Source: Bacteroidales bacterium
GTDB lineage: Bacteria > Bacteroidota > Bacteroidia > Bacteroidales > UBA12077
DNA: 12,569 nt
Direction of reading: 5' to 3'
Assembly (NCBI GenBank): GCA_030643125.1
Contig: DAOWML010000031.1
Span: 1-12,569 of the forward strand
Shown: positions 1 through 9,517 of the stretch, one piece after another
Numbering within the stretch: the first letter of the stretch is position 1
How the letters are laid out: every line of letters begins with the position of its first letter
The notes under the pieces: model-generated
The model's database searches: none
What the model was told of the DNA's origin: nothing
Seen by the model: the letters and a program-made list of their open reading frames with translations, nothing else
Translations under genes and position numbers: made by a program

Positions 1-744
1 CAGGAAGCACAGGCAGAATCATCAATTTATTTGTATCAAAGACTAGTCTCTAAAACTGAATATACTTTGAGTATTTTACTAGGTAAAACACCAGGAAAAA
101 TTACTAAAGGATTAACACTTAAAGAACAAATTATACCACCGGAAATTCCTCCTGGACTTCCTTCGGATTTATTAGAAAGAAGACCTGACATAAAAGAAGC
201 AGAACATTATTTGGTTGCTCAAAACGCAAGGATCGGTATGGCTCAGGCCATGCGTTTTCCAAGTATAAGTCTTACAGGATTGCTTGGGGTTGCAAGTGGC
301 GATTTAAGCACACTTGCTTCGCAAGATGCCGGTGTTTGGGCAGTTAGTGGGGGCTTGCTGGGTCCGGTATTCCAGTTTGGAAAAAACAAACAACGTGTTG
401 AAATTGAAAAGAATAGAACTGATCAGGCCTTATTGGTTTATGAGCAAACTGTTTTAGTAGCCTTTAAAGAAGTAGATGATGCCCTTGTTGATATAACAAC
501 ATTGAAAGAAGAGTTGGCCGCACGCGGAAGGCAGGTGAAAGCTGCTGGAAAAGCTGCTGAACTGGCCAAGCTACGTTATGATAAAGGTGTAAGTAGCTAC
601 CTTGAGGTTTTAGAGTCAAACAGGCAGTTGTTTGATGCAGAGCTAGTTGCTATACAGACATTTGATATATTTTTAATTGCCTATGTAAAGTTATATAAAG
701 CACTAGGTGGTGGCTGGTTAGAAAATACATATCCGGAAAAGTAA
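1..744 (+). CDS. RND-type efflux outer-membrane factor (OprM/NodT family), 3' part only
   Basis: The reading frame is open from the first base, so the gene continues to the left; 247 codons remain, roughly the C-terminal half of a family whose members are usually about 450-490 residues. The family forms trimeric outer-membrane channels with a long periplasmic alpha-helical tunnel, completing tripartite RND pumps with an inner-membrane pump and an adaptor. Visible hallmarks are the linker LPSDLLERRPDI (about fragment residues 53-64), then an NARIGMAQAMRFPSISLTG stretch, the beta segment around GPVFQFGKNK, the helix motif AFKEVDDAL, the RYDKGVSSYLEVLESNRQLFDAEL helix (longer than 20 residues, abbreviated here by its ends) and the terminal LYKALGGGW. 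The TTG at base 31 is not a credible start, because the family's conserved coiled-coil continues upstream of it. Pump and adaptor genes, if linked, would lie to the left. The substrate cannot be told from this subunit. Confidence 0.93.
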   Translation, partial: QEAQAESSIYLYQRLVSKTEYTLSILLGKTPGKITKGLTLKEQIIPPEIPPGLPSDLLERRPDIKEAEHYLVAQNARIGMAQAMRFPSISLTGLLGVASGDLSTLASQDAGVWAVSGGLLGPVFQFGKNKQRVEIEKNRTDQALLVYEQTVLVAFKEVDDALVDITTLKEELAARGRQVKAAGKAAELAKLRYDKGVSSYLEVLESNRQLFDAELVAIQTFDIFLIAYVKLYKALGGGWLENTYPEK

Positions 745-935
745 CAAACTGAAATTTGAAGTATCTGAACTTCAGAATTCAGAGGACAGTATTCGTTATT
801 TTTAAAATATTAAATTCCATTAACAGGTTGTTCGAGTGTTTTACTTAAAAATTGTGCTGTGCTAAAATAGGTTGACCAATTTTTTATAGGAAAAACCAGG
901 TCAGTATGAAAGAAAAACAACAGTACCTCAAAAAG
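745..935. other. Non-coding stretch downstream of the efflux gene, no recognised content
   Basis: This AT-rich stretch follows the efflux stop codon. I find no gene-length reading frame, no tRNA-like fold and no promoter pair. It holds one short imperfect hairpin (GAAGT 758-762 with ACTTC 769-773) that has no T run after it. If the terminator at 936-964 serves the efflux gene, most of this stretch would be its 3' untranslated region. Confidence 0.6.
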
Positions 936-964
936 AAAAACCATCCGTGAAAGGATGGTTTTTT
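936..964. terminator. Bidirectional intrinsic terminator between efflux gene and gcvH
   Basis: An inverted repeat has arms at 936-946 (AAAAACCATCC) and 953-963 (GGATGGTTTTT) around a six-base GTGAAA loop. The six inner pairs are CCATCC/GGATGG, and the outer pairs are an A run facing a T run. On the plus strand the stem runs into T(6) at 959-964; on the minus strand it runs into T(5), the complement of 936-940. The genes on either side converge here: the efflux gene stops 191 bases to the left and gcvH stops 20 bases to the right. It is therefore best read as a shared terminator, with the tighter spacing to gcvH suggesting that it primarily ends the ruvA-sprA-gcvH transcript. Confidence 0.85.
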
Positions 965-983
965 ATTATAAGTCTTTTATAAA

Positions 984-1364
984 TTATGCTTCCAAAAGAT
1001 TTTTGTATGCAGCAGCATCTAATAATTCGTCTAATTCAGAAGGATTTGTCATTTTAATTTTAACTAACCAACCATCTCCATAAGGATCTTTATTAACAAT
1101 CTCAGGTGATTCTTCTAATTTATCATTTGCTTCTAAAACTTCTCCTCCAACAGGCATAAACATATCAGAAACTGTTTTTACAGCTTCAATTGTTCCAAAT
1201 ACTTCTTCTTTTGCCAATTCTTCACCCTCAGTTTCTATTTCGAGGAAAACAATATCTCCAAGTTCGCCTTGAGCATAATCAGTAATACCAACATAAGCTT
1301 CTTCACCTTCAATACGTAGCCATTCGTGATCTTTAGTGTACTTTAAGTTTTCTGGAATATTCAT
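984..1364 (-). CDS. gcvH: Glycine cleavage system H protein (lipoyl carrier)
   Basis: GcvH is the soluble shuttle of the glycine cleavage complex. Its lipoyl arm takes the aminomethyl group from the P protein, presents it to the T protein and is re-oxidised by the L protein, feeding one-carbon units to tetrahydrofolate. The 126-residue length is normal. The N-terminal KYTKDHEWLR (8-17) and GITDYAQGELGDIVF (26-40) are family signatures. The lipoylation segment FGTIEAVKTVSDMFMPVGGE (56-75) places the modified lysine at K63, followed by the conserved EVLEAN and the NKDPYGDGWLVKIK C-terminal strand region. The start is ATG, with no Shine-Dalgarno, as usual in this phylum. It lies 81 bases after sprA on the same strand with no convincing promoter or terminator between, so it may be co-transcribed. 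The P, T and L genes are not in the window. Confidence 0.98.
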   Translation of the reverse strand: MNIPENLKYTKDHEWLRIEGEEAYVGITDYAQGELGDIVFLEIETEGEELAKEEVFGTIEAVKTVSDMFMPVGGEVLEANDKLEESPEIVNKDPYGDGWLVKIKMTNPSELDELLDAAAYKNLLEA

Positions 1365-1445
1365 AATATTTTTATTTTATATTAGATTAAACTTGACTGT
1401 AATATAAATTACGAATCAAAATTAATCAAATTTTATTAAAATAAA

Positions 1446-4400
1446 CTATTCCGTTAAAGTAAATCTTAAACTAAATCCGACATCCGTATTTGAAATTCTG
1501 TAAGGGTTGGTACCTACCAGTGGAGCAGATATATTCTGATCATAAAAAAGTCGTAGGGTAAGCCTGTTGCTTAATAAATAATCGGCCGAAACACCTATTA
1601 TTGTTGATTTTTGATCTGCCGATGGTATTTCATCATCTTCAACTATTTTACGAAGTATGGTTTTGGTATCTCTGATTTTTAAGTTTGCGCGTATGTTTAA
1701 ATCGCTTTTAAAGTTTTCCTGACCATCGCCAAAATTGAAAATTAAATTGAAATCATCGAAACGATACCCTAAGCTAAATCCCAGCTCTTCAGTAGATATT
1801 TCTGTAATTTGATTGTTTGTAAAGCTTAAAGTAACGGTTCTGGTTTTTTTATACTCGAATCGGGATGTAAAATTATTTACCCAAGTCATATCAATATTAA
1901 TTAGCGGAACAAACTTCTCAACAATTGATACACTGTTGTATTCAAACTGGGGAATAAAATTCCCGGTACTATCAACAATTACAATATTACCTGCTCCAAA
2001 TGAGAAGTCAGGATTATTTATAAACGACCCAATAATGTAAGAAGAACGATATGCATGACTTATATTTACAGATTTAAAAAGTTTCTTCATGATTGGAATA
2101 TCTTTTAATCCATTGTATCTAATACTCCAGTTAGGTAAAGGAATTTTCTGGAACATATTTAATGGAACAGAATTTTGGTCGTAATACCAGCCATACGATG
2201 CTAAAAAAGCCGGGCCCATAACATCCTGTGATAAACTACCATATCCTTCGCTGTACCCAGGTTCGTTTACATGAGTTCCATTACCTAATCGGTTTGAGAT
2301 ATCAACCCTGTTTTTCTTAAAATCTTCAAAAGCCTGAGAATAATAATTATTGTCTTTTGATGCTCCTTCGAAAGCAGACCCGATTGTAATATAGGTCATT
2401 GAGAAATTCCCGGTAATTTGCTCAGAGTAAGGATCGGGTGAATCGTGATAATAATATCTGCTATTATTTTCAGATTTAGTTCTGTTTGCTGTAAGATCAA
2501 TTTTTAATCCCCTAATTGGTTCCAATGTAACCTTAAAATTTAGATTCTCATTATGAGTCATTAAAAAAGGAATATTAAGAGTTGTATCTTCTGTGTACCA
2601 CCCATTACTAATAGCTTTTGAAGCAAAATTCTCATCCTGCCAACCAAAAACAAAAGGCCAACCGGGTGCTGTAAATTTATTATGGTTCCCTTCGGGGTCT
2701 ACAAAATCTTGATCCATCCCTAATATACTTGATGAGGGTTTATAACCTGCAAAACTTGAACCTTCGGTAAGAGTATAAGAGGCCGAAACATTTTTAATCG
2801 ACATTAAAAGAAGTGCGGTATTCTCGGCAATAAAAACTAAAGGATTTTCTTTTTTCTCAATACGTCCTTCCACTAATATTTGTGCACCATCAACATCCTT
2901 TTCTGATCTGAAACGGATTTTTCGTTTTGTAGATACTTCCCATTCTCCTTTAATTTCCTTACCGCCCGAGTCAGTAACTTTAACTCCTGTTATGTCTTCA
3001 GTATTTAGTTCGTGATAAACAGACCTTGACCTTCCTTCTCTGAACCAAACATCTTGTGCCTGGTATGATACATTTTCGTATTCTACTTTTTTTCGTGACG
3101 ATCTTCCTCTCCCGTATTTCTGATTAATGCGTTTTAGGAATCCGGCTTTATTGTACAAATTAACCATATTTGCTTGTGCATTTAACTGGAAAGTATTTGA
3201 ATTACGAATAGTATTTCCCAAATCGAATTCACTGTCAGGTTTTAACAATGGTCCTGATTCCCAGTTATATGTTGCGTTATATCGCGATGTTAAAGTAGTC
3301 CAGTCTAACAATGGGATTTTATTAATCGGAACTCTGTAGGTTATATTTATGTTATGATTATATTGAGTATTACGCCCAAAATTTCTAATACTCCTCCAAA
3401 CAGAATCTTTCCACTCTTCATATGAGTCTTTATGCCTGTCAACTTCTCCGAAAGGTTCGTCGATGCGAGCAATGTTTGTAGCGGAAAAGTCAAGCTTTAA
3501 CGATCTTGATAAATCCCATTTAAAATCGTAATACCTGTTCCAGGTAAAATCTTTATTATATGTTGGTTCAATAATGTTATCCGGATTATAGATATTTCTT
3601 GTTTTATTGGTCTGGTATTTTCTAAATACATCAGTTCTAAAAGAAAAACTTGTTGGCATATAATAAAAATTGAAATCTTTAATAAGCGCAAAAGCTTTCT
3701 TATTAAGTATTCCTCTAGATTTTCTAAAAGGAGCAACAACTTTAGGCCGGGTGTTATATATATAATTAAATGCCCCGCGATAATTTTTCAAAACATCATA
3801 CTCAGTATTAATGTTACGTGCAAATGTTTCATTGTAAGTATAACTAACAGAAAAATTAGAAATATTGTAGAATCTTGATTTTTCTGTTGTTTTATTAATT
3901 TTTACATTGGTAAAATTGAGACTTTTTCGTTGAGTATAATCTTGTGCAATATTTTTAATTGAATCTTTTTCGGATTTTGAGTCAGCATTGTTAAGAGCAT
4001 CATCCAAAGAAATATCCGGGTTTAAAGGATTATATTCAGGATTAATAAATAATTCAGAATATCCGGCATATACAGGGATACTTACTTTTGCTTTTTCGGG
4101 AAAGAATTTTCCTAAATCCAGGTTTGTTGAAACATCATACTCGATGATTTCTTCTTTGCTTCTTTCATTGACTTTCTTTTCGATACTCCCAAATCCCGGG
4201 GTACTAATAGCTCCTGCCAAATTCAAAGTACCAAGGTCGGCTAAGCGTGTAGAGACTCTGGCTCTTGCTGCCCATCCTCCTTTTTCCTTAAAATCGGTAA
4301 GTCGTAATTCGTTAACCCAAATTTCACCAGATTTTGGCATTCCGTCATCATCCGATATTACATTGTTTTGTTTACTCGGATTTCGAACACCAATCATTAT

Positions 4401-7400
4401 TGTAACTACGTTACTTAAATTAGGATTGCCTCGTATCGAAATTCTCTTTTTATTTTCTTTATAAACAGAGTAAACAGAATTATAAGTAAATACAGTATTG
4501 GCTTGGCGAAGTTCTTTATTCCTTGCTTGTTTAACATCAATTAAATCATTTAAAATGATCTCAATGTTATTTTCAACGGGCCATACCTCCTCACGGCTGA
4601 AATCATTGTAATTTCCGGGAGGAGTTACTTTTATTGGCATTTCATATTCATAGTAATTGCCCTTATAGTCGGTTCCCAATCGCACGAATATTCTTAGATC
4701 TTCATCATTTAATATTTCACTTCCTATAGCTTCGCCATGGACAAACATTTTTAATTTTTCATATTCCCTTATGTCAAGGTTGATAGTCTTGTAAGCTGCC
4801 CTAGCATCTCCGTCATCAAGATCTTTTATCTTTAGAACCATAGATTGTTCATTTAGTTGCCGGAGTTGTGGATTTGTAGGGTCAATTACCCTGTCAACAC
4901 CCGGAGGAAGAACATAATTAGCATTCTCTTCTATATTTACAGAGGATATTTCAAGTGTTCCATTTGAATATTCAGGGGTTGCAACTGCTTCATGTCCTTC
5001 CATTAAAGAAAGCTCATATTTGCGCCACTCACTTCGCACAAGTTCCAGTTTAGCAAAACGTAGAATAATACTATCGCTAAATTCATTCATGAACATTCGC
5101 ATAAATCGGATTGATTTAAAATCCTGTATTCCTCCAATAATTTGGTCGTGTTGTCGAATAGGAATCCTGAATTGGTACCAGGCAATCTTAACATTTCGTT
5201 CACCGTTAGGTAAATCAACATTATTTCCCCAAACTTTGTCAACAATAAAATTTTGCCCAACTTCCATCATTCCCGGACGAAGTTCTACTTTATATTGAAA
5301 GTAACTTTCTGTTTCACTTAATGTTTTATCTCCGTTTATATCTTCTGAATCAGGGATTTTTGATGATAATGTTGCAGTCTCACCGGATGAATTACCTTCT
5401 AATCCATTATATTTCTTGTACCTTTCAAGAATACTCAACTGTAGTGCATCATAATCATCTCCCCTGTAATAATGAAAGTTGTCATTTGAAGGGTCTTGTC
5501 TGAATTGTTCAACAATTTCATTATTTGTAATAATATTATTATCAATTGAGTCCAAGTAAGCTTTGAAAAAAGTTTCTTCATCACTATCACTAAGTCCGTC
5601 TAAACCTATATCCTGATATGTATTAGGATTAGCAAAAGATCCAACAGAATAATCGTTACTTGGAACTCTGCCCCAAACAGTTGTATCAACTTTTTCAATA
5701 GTAGTTGTATTTGGTAGTCCGTCTTCAAATGCTTTCCTCGAGTCCTTAAGAATATCTTCTGATATATTACCAAGATTGAAATATAAATTACCACCTGTTC
5801 TTGTTGAGTCGTATACGAAAGGATCCATAATCCAGAATTCAATATATTCAACGTTTGCAGCTTCGAAATCGCTTGTTGGTATTTTGCGCATTATACCAGC
5901 CCACCGACTTTCAGGATATTTAAGTTTCCCGTCAGTTTCAAGGCCATAGGCAACTCCAATAGTATCCTCAACAACATAGTTATATGGGCCTCTTTCTTTT
6001 GGATAGTATGCAACATTTAAAATCTGCATAGCTAAAGGAACTGTTGTTTCATAGTCTTTATTCGGGAAAATCTCCTTCTCATAAATTTCACGTACAAAGT
6101 GACTTGACTGTTGTTCTGCATCATTTTTTATATGCCCAGGAGTTAATGAATTGTTACGTAAAAACAAAGGATCAATTTTATACCAGGCTACTTTTGCCCT
6201 GTTATATCCATAAATAAGATCATTTGTATTTTTTGCTTCAGGAAATATATCATCTTGCCCCTGAGGTGCACTGGAAAGGACCCAGGCATTATAACTTTTC
6301 ATATCCATAGAAGTTTCGCTACCTTCGAAATCATCGATAAAAGCATTTCCTTCTTCCCCGATAGCTTTTGAGTGACCCGGAATCAGTTGTGCAAATTCAG
6401 CATCAATTAATATTGTCGATTTTTCTTTTGTTTCGATAAATGGTAATTTATCAACCAGGGATGTTATAAATTGTGATTCTGTACGATAAGATGTATTTAA
6501 TCCCCAAATAGTATTTGAAATAGGTTCTTCGCCAATGGCTACTTTTTGAGTTAAAGGCCGCTCAGTTAAATTCATTACTGTAGCACCAATATTAAAATTA
6601 TCTGATACCTGGTAATTTAAATGAGTACCTAATAATGTTTTTGTTTGTATACTATATAAAGCCTGACTTTCTAAAGATATTTGTAATGGAGTTGCTGACT
6701 CGAGTATACCTTGATTAATAATTTTAACTCTTCCTAAATTATAATCTACCGTATAATCTTCATTTTCTACAAGCTGCCGTCCGCCAGCCATTACTTTTAC
6801 AGAACCTTGTGGTATATTAATTGCATTAAGTGTAATTTCTGAACCAAATGCCGATTTATATTCACCCCGAAGTTTAAATTTATTTTTTTCGGCAACTAAA
6901 CGGGCATAAGTTAAGGTTGTATCATATAATTCCTGGAAAACATATTTGTTGGCAATAAGACTGTCTTCATATGTAGATCCAAATTGTTTTCTTAAATAGC
7001 TGCCGAACGGTTCTAAGACAGGGAAAATAACACGACCATTCGATGCATTAACAGTTATTCCGTCAATAAAATCAAAGCGTCCATCGGGCGAAGCATCAAG
7101 TTGTGAATTTAGGTTATCAAGATTTAGTACTTTTAACAGGATTTGCTTGTTGATTTTTCCTTCAGGAATATAATTAAGAGCATTTCCTGTTTTGTCGTCC
7201 TGGTATAATACATTTAAAATAAAATCCTCTTTATTCACTTGATATGCACCAATAGCATAAATATTTTTCATCATTAAATCCCAGGTAGGAATGCTGGGAG
7301 TAAGACTAGTCCCTTTTAAGAGTTTAGCCATTAAATACGGACTTTTTTCTTCATCTGCTGTGATACCGTCAGTAGAAAAATCACCAACCTGATATCTTTC

Positions 7401-8807
7401 ACCACCAACATCAAGCTCATAAGCTACAGCAAGAATTTCATCAGCATTTAATGCAGTATTCAGTGATATATAACCTAATCGTTCGTTAAGCTGATATTCG
7501 TTTGGTTTAAGCTTACGTGCACTACCTATTTTTTCATAATCCTGCCCTGATCTATAATTGTGAATTCCCCAATTATCCTCAATTTCGTTACCAATAATGT
7601 TAAAATCTCTTTCAGGACTAAATTTATAAACATTACTGTATAGGTCATTTATCCAGTTATTAGGATATGGCTTACTGCTTAAAACTGTAATAACATCCCG
7701 CGCAAAAATATTTTCATCATTTTCTCCCAAATCAAGTAAAGCAAGAATATTTCTGTTTTCTTCGTTGTTGTTAACCCTATTAGTTACCCATACCTCAATT
7801 TTAGTAATGGTAACAGGTGATTTAATTATGGGCAATTCGTCTAAAGCATCGTTATATATATCCCTGAAATATTGAGAAAGGAAAAAGTGCCTGTTGGCAT
7901 CATATTTATCTGCATGCAACTCAAACTGTTGTGTTTGGGCTCCTCCTTTAACTTCAATTACTTTTGTTTCACCTTTTTGTTGCGAAAAAACACTGGTAAC
8001 CGTTAATTTTCCGAATTGTAATTCGGTTTTTATACCGAACAAACTCTGGCTTCCGGTAATTAAAGATCCGGGCAAGGGGAGTGTTACATTACCTGCTTCA
8101 ATTCTTTTAATAATCTCATCCTCTTTGCCTATATATTCAAGTTTTGTTTGATTTTCGAAATCGAAAGTTGCTTCAGTGTTATAAGTTATTCCCAGTTTAA
8201 TTTTATCACCTATAGTACCGGTAACATTCATCATAATTTTTTCTTCGAAATCGAAAGTCGTGGTTTTTCTTAAATTTTCCGATATGGTTGGGTTTTCGTT
8301 ATTATTGACATTTATTTTAAATATCAATTCAGCGGAACCCATTGGAATAATGTTAATAGCATTATCGCCAAAAATTTTATCAAATGTTTCTCCTCCTAAT
8401 CTTAAATTCGGAAAGAGACCTGTTTGAGCCTCAAGACTTTCTCCTTTGGCTCTTTGGCGCCAGTAAGTTCTTAAGGCTTGTTCAAACTGATAATCCTGAT
8501 ATTCTTCAAGAGTCATTCTTTTTGATGGACGATAATCGTAATCTCCAATTTTTTTAGAGATAATATATTCGTTTGTTTCAGAATCGTATTCAACGGTATC
8601 TATTATGTTTGCAGGACTTTCTAAATATAGTGGAGAAGTTTCAGGTTCATCATAACTATAATTATCCAGATCATTAAATGGAAAGATCAGAGAATCTTCT
8701 TGTTGAAAATTTGTTTGATATATAAATAAAAATTTAGCTTGTACGTTGTTTGTACAAACTAAGATTATAAGAAATAATAGTAACTTATATATAAATATTC
8801 TTTTCAA
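1446..8807 (-). CDS. sprA: SprA/Sov, outer-membrane translocon of the type IX secretion system
   Basis: SprA (Sov in Porphyromonas) is the giant outer-membrane barrel, 36 strands in the published Flavobacterium johnsoniae structure, through which T9SS cargo reaches the cell surface; PorV and a plug protein gate it. This copy has 2453 residues, close to the roughly 2400 of known SprA, and is unbroken. Residues 1-24 form a signal peptide: MKR, a hydrophobic core, then a likely cut after VQA. Recognisable SprA segments include the early LRLGGETFDKIFGDNA (136-150) with IIPMGSAELIFKI after it, TYNTEATFDFENQTKLEYIG, ITKIEVWVTNR, and a second conserved block near residue 1494 starting GEIWVNELRLTDF. 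The C-terminus alternates polar and hydrophobic residues and ends in a barrel-type strand, DVGFSLRFTLTE. The start is TTG: no in-frame ATG lies between it and the upstream in-frame stop, and the signal peptide begins exactly there. The gene follows ruvA by 20 bases. Gliding motility itself cannot be inferred, since non-gliding species also have SprA. Confidence 0.97.
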   Translation of the reverse strand: MKRIFIYKLLLFLIILVCTNNVQAKFLFIYQTNFQQEDSLIFPFNDLDNYSYDEPETSPLYLESPANIIDTVEYDSETNEYIISKKIGDYDYRPSKRMTLEEYQDYQFEQALRTYWRQRAKGESLEAQTGLFPNLRLGGETFDKIFGDNAINIIPMGSAELIFKINVNNNENPTISENLRKTTTFDFEEKIMMNVTGTIGDKIKLGITYNTEATFDFENQTKLEYIGKEDEIIKRIEAGNVTLPLPGSLITGSQSLFGIKTELQFGKLTVTSVFSQQKGETKVIEVKGGAQTQQFELHADKYDANRHFFLSQYFRDIYNDALDELPIIKSPVTITKIEVWVTNRVNNNEENRNILALLDLGENDENIFARDVITVLSSKPYPNNWINDLYSNVYKFSPERDFNIIGNEIEDNWGIHNYRSGQDYEKIGSARKLKPNEYQLNERLGYISLNTALNADEILAVAYELDVGGERYQVGDFSTDGITADEEKSPYLMAKLLKGTSLTPSIPTWDLMMKNIYAIGAYQVNKEDFILNVLYQDDKTGNALNYIPEGKINKQILLKVLNLDNLNSQLDASPDGRFDFIDGITVNASNGRVIFPVLEPFGSYLRKQFGSTYEDSLIANKYVFQELYDTTLTYARLVAEKNKFKLRGEYKSAFGSEITLNAINIPQGSVKVMAGGRQLVENEDYTVDYNLGRVKIINQGILESATPLQISLESQALYSIQTKTLLGTHLNYQVSDNFNIGATVMNLTERPLTQKVAIGEEPISNTIWGLNTSYRTESQFITSLVDKLPFIETKEKSTILIDAEFAQLIPGHSKAIGEEGNAFIDDFEGSETSMDMKSYNAWVLSSAPQGQDDIFPEAKNTNDLIYGYNRAKVAWYKIDPLFLRNNSLTPGHIKNDAEQQSSHFVREIYEKEIFPNKDYETTVPLAMQILNVAYYPKERGPYNYVVEDTIGVAYGLETDGKLKYPESRWAGIMRKIPTSDFEAANVEYIEFWIMDPFVYDSTRTGGNLYFNLGNISEDILKDSRKAFEDGLPNTTTIEKVDTTVWGRVPSNDYSVGSFANPNTYQDIGLDGLSDSDEETFFKAYLDSIDNNIITNNEIVEQFRQDPSNDNFHYYRGDDYDALQLSILERYKKYNGLEGNSSGETATLSSKIPDSEDINGDKTLSETESYFQYKVELRPGMMEVGQNFIVDKVWGNNVDLPNGERNVKIAWYQFRIPIRQHDQIIGGIQDFKSIRFMRMFMNEFSDSIILRFAKLELVRSEWRKYELSLMEGHEAVATPEYSNGTLEISSVNIEENANYVLPPGVDRVIDPTNPQLRQLNEQSMVLKIKDLDDGDARAAYKTINLDIREYEKLKMFVHGEAIGSEILNDEDLRIFVRLGTDYKGNYYEYEMPIKVTPPGNYNDFSREEVWPVENNIEIILNDLIDVKQARNKELRQANTVFTYNSVYSVYKENKKRISIRGNPNLSNVVTIMIGVRNPSKQNNVISDDDGMPKSGEIWVNELRLTDFKEKGGWAARARVSTRLADLGTLNLAGAISTPGFGSIEKKVNERSKEEIIEYDVSTNLDLGKFFPEKAKVSIPVYAGYSELFINPEYNPLNPDISLDDALNNADSKSEKDSIKNIAQDYTQRKSLNFTNVKINKTTEKSRFYNISNFSVSYTYNETFARNINTEYDVLKNYRGAFNYIYNTRPKVVAPFRKSRGILNKKAFALIKDFNFYYMPTSFSFRTDVFRKYQTNKTRNIYNPDNIIEPTYNKDFTWNRYYDFKWDLSRSLKLDFSATNIARIDEPFGEVDRHKDSYEEWKDSVWRSIRNFGRNTQYNHNINITYRVPINKIPLLDWTTLTSRYNATYNWESGPLLKPDSEFDLGNTIRNSNTFQLNAQANMVNLYNKAGFLKRINQKYGRGRSSRKKVEYENVSYQAQDVWFREGRSRSVYHELNTEDITGVKVTDSGGKEIKGEWEVSTKRKIRFRSEKDVDGAQILVEGRIEKKENPLVFIAENTALLLMSIKNVSASYTLTEGSSFAGYKPSSSILGMDQDFVDPEGNHNKFTAPGWPFVFGWQDENFASKAISNGWYTEDTTLNIPFLMTHNENLNFKVTLEPIRGLKIDLTANRTKSENNSRYYYHDSPDPYSEQITGNFSMTYITIGSAFEGASKDNNYYSQAFEDFKKNRVDISNRLGNGTHVNEPGYSEGYGSLSQDVMGPAFLASYGWYYDQNSVPLNMFQKIPLPNWSIRYNGLKDIPIMKKLFKSVNISHAYRSSYIIGSFINNPDFSFGAGNIVIVDSTGNFIPQFEYNSVSIVEKFVPLINIDMTWVNNFTSRFEYKKTRTVTLSFTNNQITEISTEELGFSLGYRFDDFNLIFNFGDGQENFKSDLNIRANLKIRDTKTILRKIVEDDEIPSADQKSTIIGVSADYLLSNRLTLRLFYDQNISAPLVGTNPYRISNTDVGFSLRFTLTE

Positions 8808-8827
8808 CTGTAAAAAAATAAAAATTA

Positions 8828-9409
8828 CTAAATTCTTTTAAGAGATTCTTTTATAAGATTTTCAACAGACAAACCTTTGTTCTCTTTAAGAATTTCATTA
8901 ATAATTTTATCGACTTTAGCTTTTGGAAAACCTAACATTACTAATGCTGATAACGCTTCCTCTTTAATTGTATTGTCTAAGGAGGTAACAATTTGATCGC
9001 TATCCATTAATTTTCCTACTTTGTCTCGTAAATCAACAATAATTCTTTCTGCTGTTTTTGCTCCTATTCCCTTTATACTTTTTAGTAAGTTAATATCGCT
9101 ATGAATAATAGCACTTTGTATCTCGTCAGGGCTTAAAGACGAAAGCATTACTCTTGCAGTATTTGCTCCCACACCAGAAACTGATATTAGTTGTAAAAAA
9201 ATACTTCTTTCTGTTTTGTCAAAAAAGCCAAAAAGCTGATGTGTATCTTCCCTGATAACTTCGTAAATAAAGATTATGCCTTTTTCTTTGCCGGATAATT
9301 TTGAAAAAGTATTAACCGAAATGTTAATAAAATAACCTATTCCGTTGTTGTCAATTATAACATGAGTTGGCGAAATTTCTTTTATTTCTCCTTTTATGTA
9401 ATCGTACAT
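8828..9409 (-). CDS. ruvA: Holliday junction branch migration complex subunit RuvA
   Basis: RuvA tetramers hold a four-way DNA junction in a flat square and load RuvB helicase rings, which drive branch migration in recombination and repair. The 193 residues (203 in E. coli) show all three domains: an N-terminal OB fold (about 1-62, opening MYDYIKGEIKEISP and ending with VIREDTHQLFGF); a middle domain with two helix-hairpin-helix motifs, SVSGVGANTARVML (77-89, GVG at 79-81) and SIKGIGAKTAERIIVDLRDK (111-130, GIG at 114-116); and, after a variable linker, the small RuvB-binding domain (about 146-193) with EALSALVMLGF. It starts at ATG and is the first gene of the minus-strand cluster, with a promoter-like element about 35 bases upstream. 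The stop TAG sits 20 bases before the sprA start, so one transcript with possible translational coupling is likely. Confidence 0.98.
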   Translation of the reverse strand: MYDYIKGEIKEISPTHVIIDNNGIGYFINISVNTFSKLSGKEKGIIFIYEVIREDTHQLFGFFDKTERSIFLQLISVSGVGANTARVMLSSLSPDEIQSAIIHSDINLLKSIKGIGAKTAERIIVDLRDKVGKLMDSDQIVTSLDNTIKEEALSALVMLGFPKAKVDKIINEILKENKGLSVENLIKESLKRI

Positions 9410-9442
9410 ATTTGTTGTTTAAAAATAAGTGTTAAAAATACA

Positions 9443-9470
9443 CAAAAATAAGGTACAGGAAAATTACAAG
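9443..9470 (-). promoter_or_regulatory. Putative Bacteroidota-type promoter for ruvA-sprA(-gcvH)
   Basis: Read on the minus strand, TATTTTTG (complement of 9443-9450) matches the TAnnTTTG -7 consensus of Bacteroidota primary-sigma promoters exactly. A CTTG (complement of 9467-9470) resembles the -33 TTG element but leaves only 16 bases between TTG and TA, shorter than the usual spacing of about 19. Transcription would begin near 9436, giving a leader of roughly 25 bases before the ruvA ATG. The -7 match and the distance to the gene are good; the -33 match is weak. In AT-rich DNA an 8-mer with four fixed T positions can arise by chance. Confidence 0.5.
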
Positions 9471-9517
9471 TTCCTAATATTTGTAAGTAATTTTATATTC
9501 GTTAATATAATAATCAA

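Noticed and set aside
758..775. Short hairpins after the efflux gene (GAAGT/ACTTC and CTGAA-C-TTCAG)
   Set aside because: The stems have only five pairs, overlap one another and have no T run, so they do not look like a terminator.
906..950. A 14-codon frame (MKEKQQYLKKKNHP) preceded by an AGG-containing stretch, overlapping the terminator
   Set aside because: It is very short, lysine-rich as expected in A-rich DNA, and its last codons are the terminator arm. Shine-Dalgarno spacing is not informative in this phylum.
1365..1445. Possible separate promoter for gcvH between sprA and gcvH
   Set aside because: On the minus strand there are TTTG triplet-like elements and a TAATTTAT, but the latter misses two fixed -7 positions and the spacing is about 15 bases. 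The region is almost pure A/T, so chance matches are expected.
3988..4464. A 158-codon open frame on the plus strand inside sprA, and several smaller opposite-strand or out-of-frame ones
   Set aside because: They lie entirely within the long, clearly coding sprA and protease frames, show no family resemblance and have the composition expected of shadow frames.
8753..8756. Cysteine 18 in the SprA leader (LVC) as a lipoprotein signal
   Set aside because: The residues before the cysteine do not form an L-[AS]-[GA]-C lipobox, and a normal signal peptidase I site (VQA) follows at residue 24.
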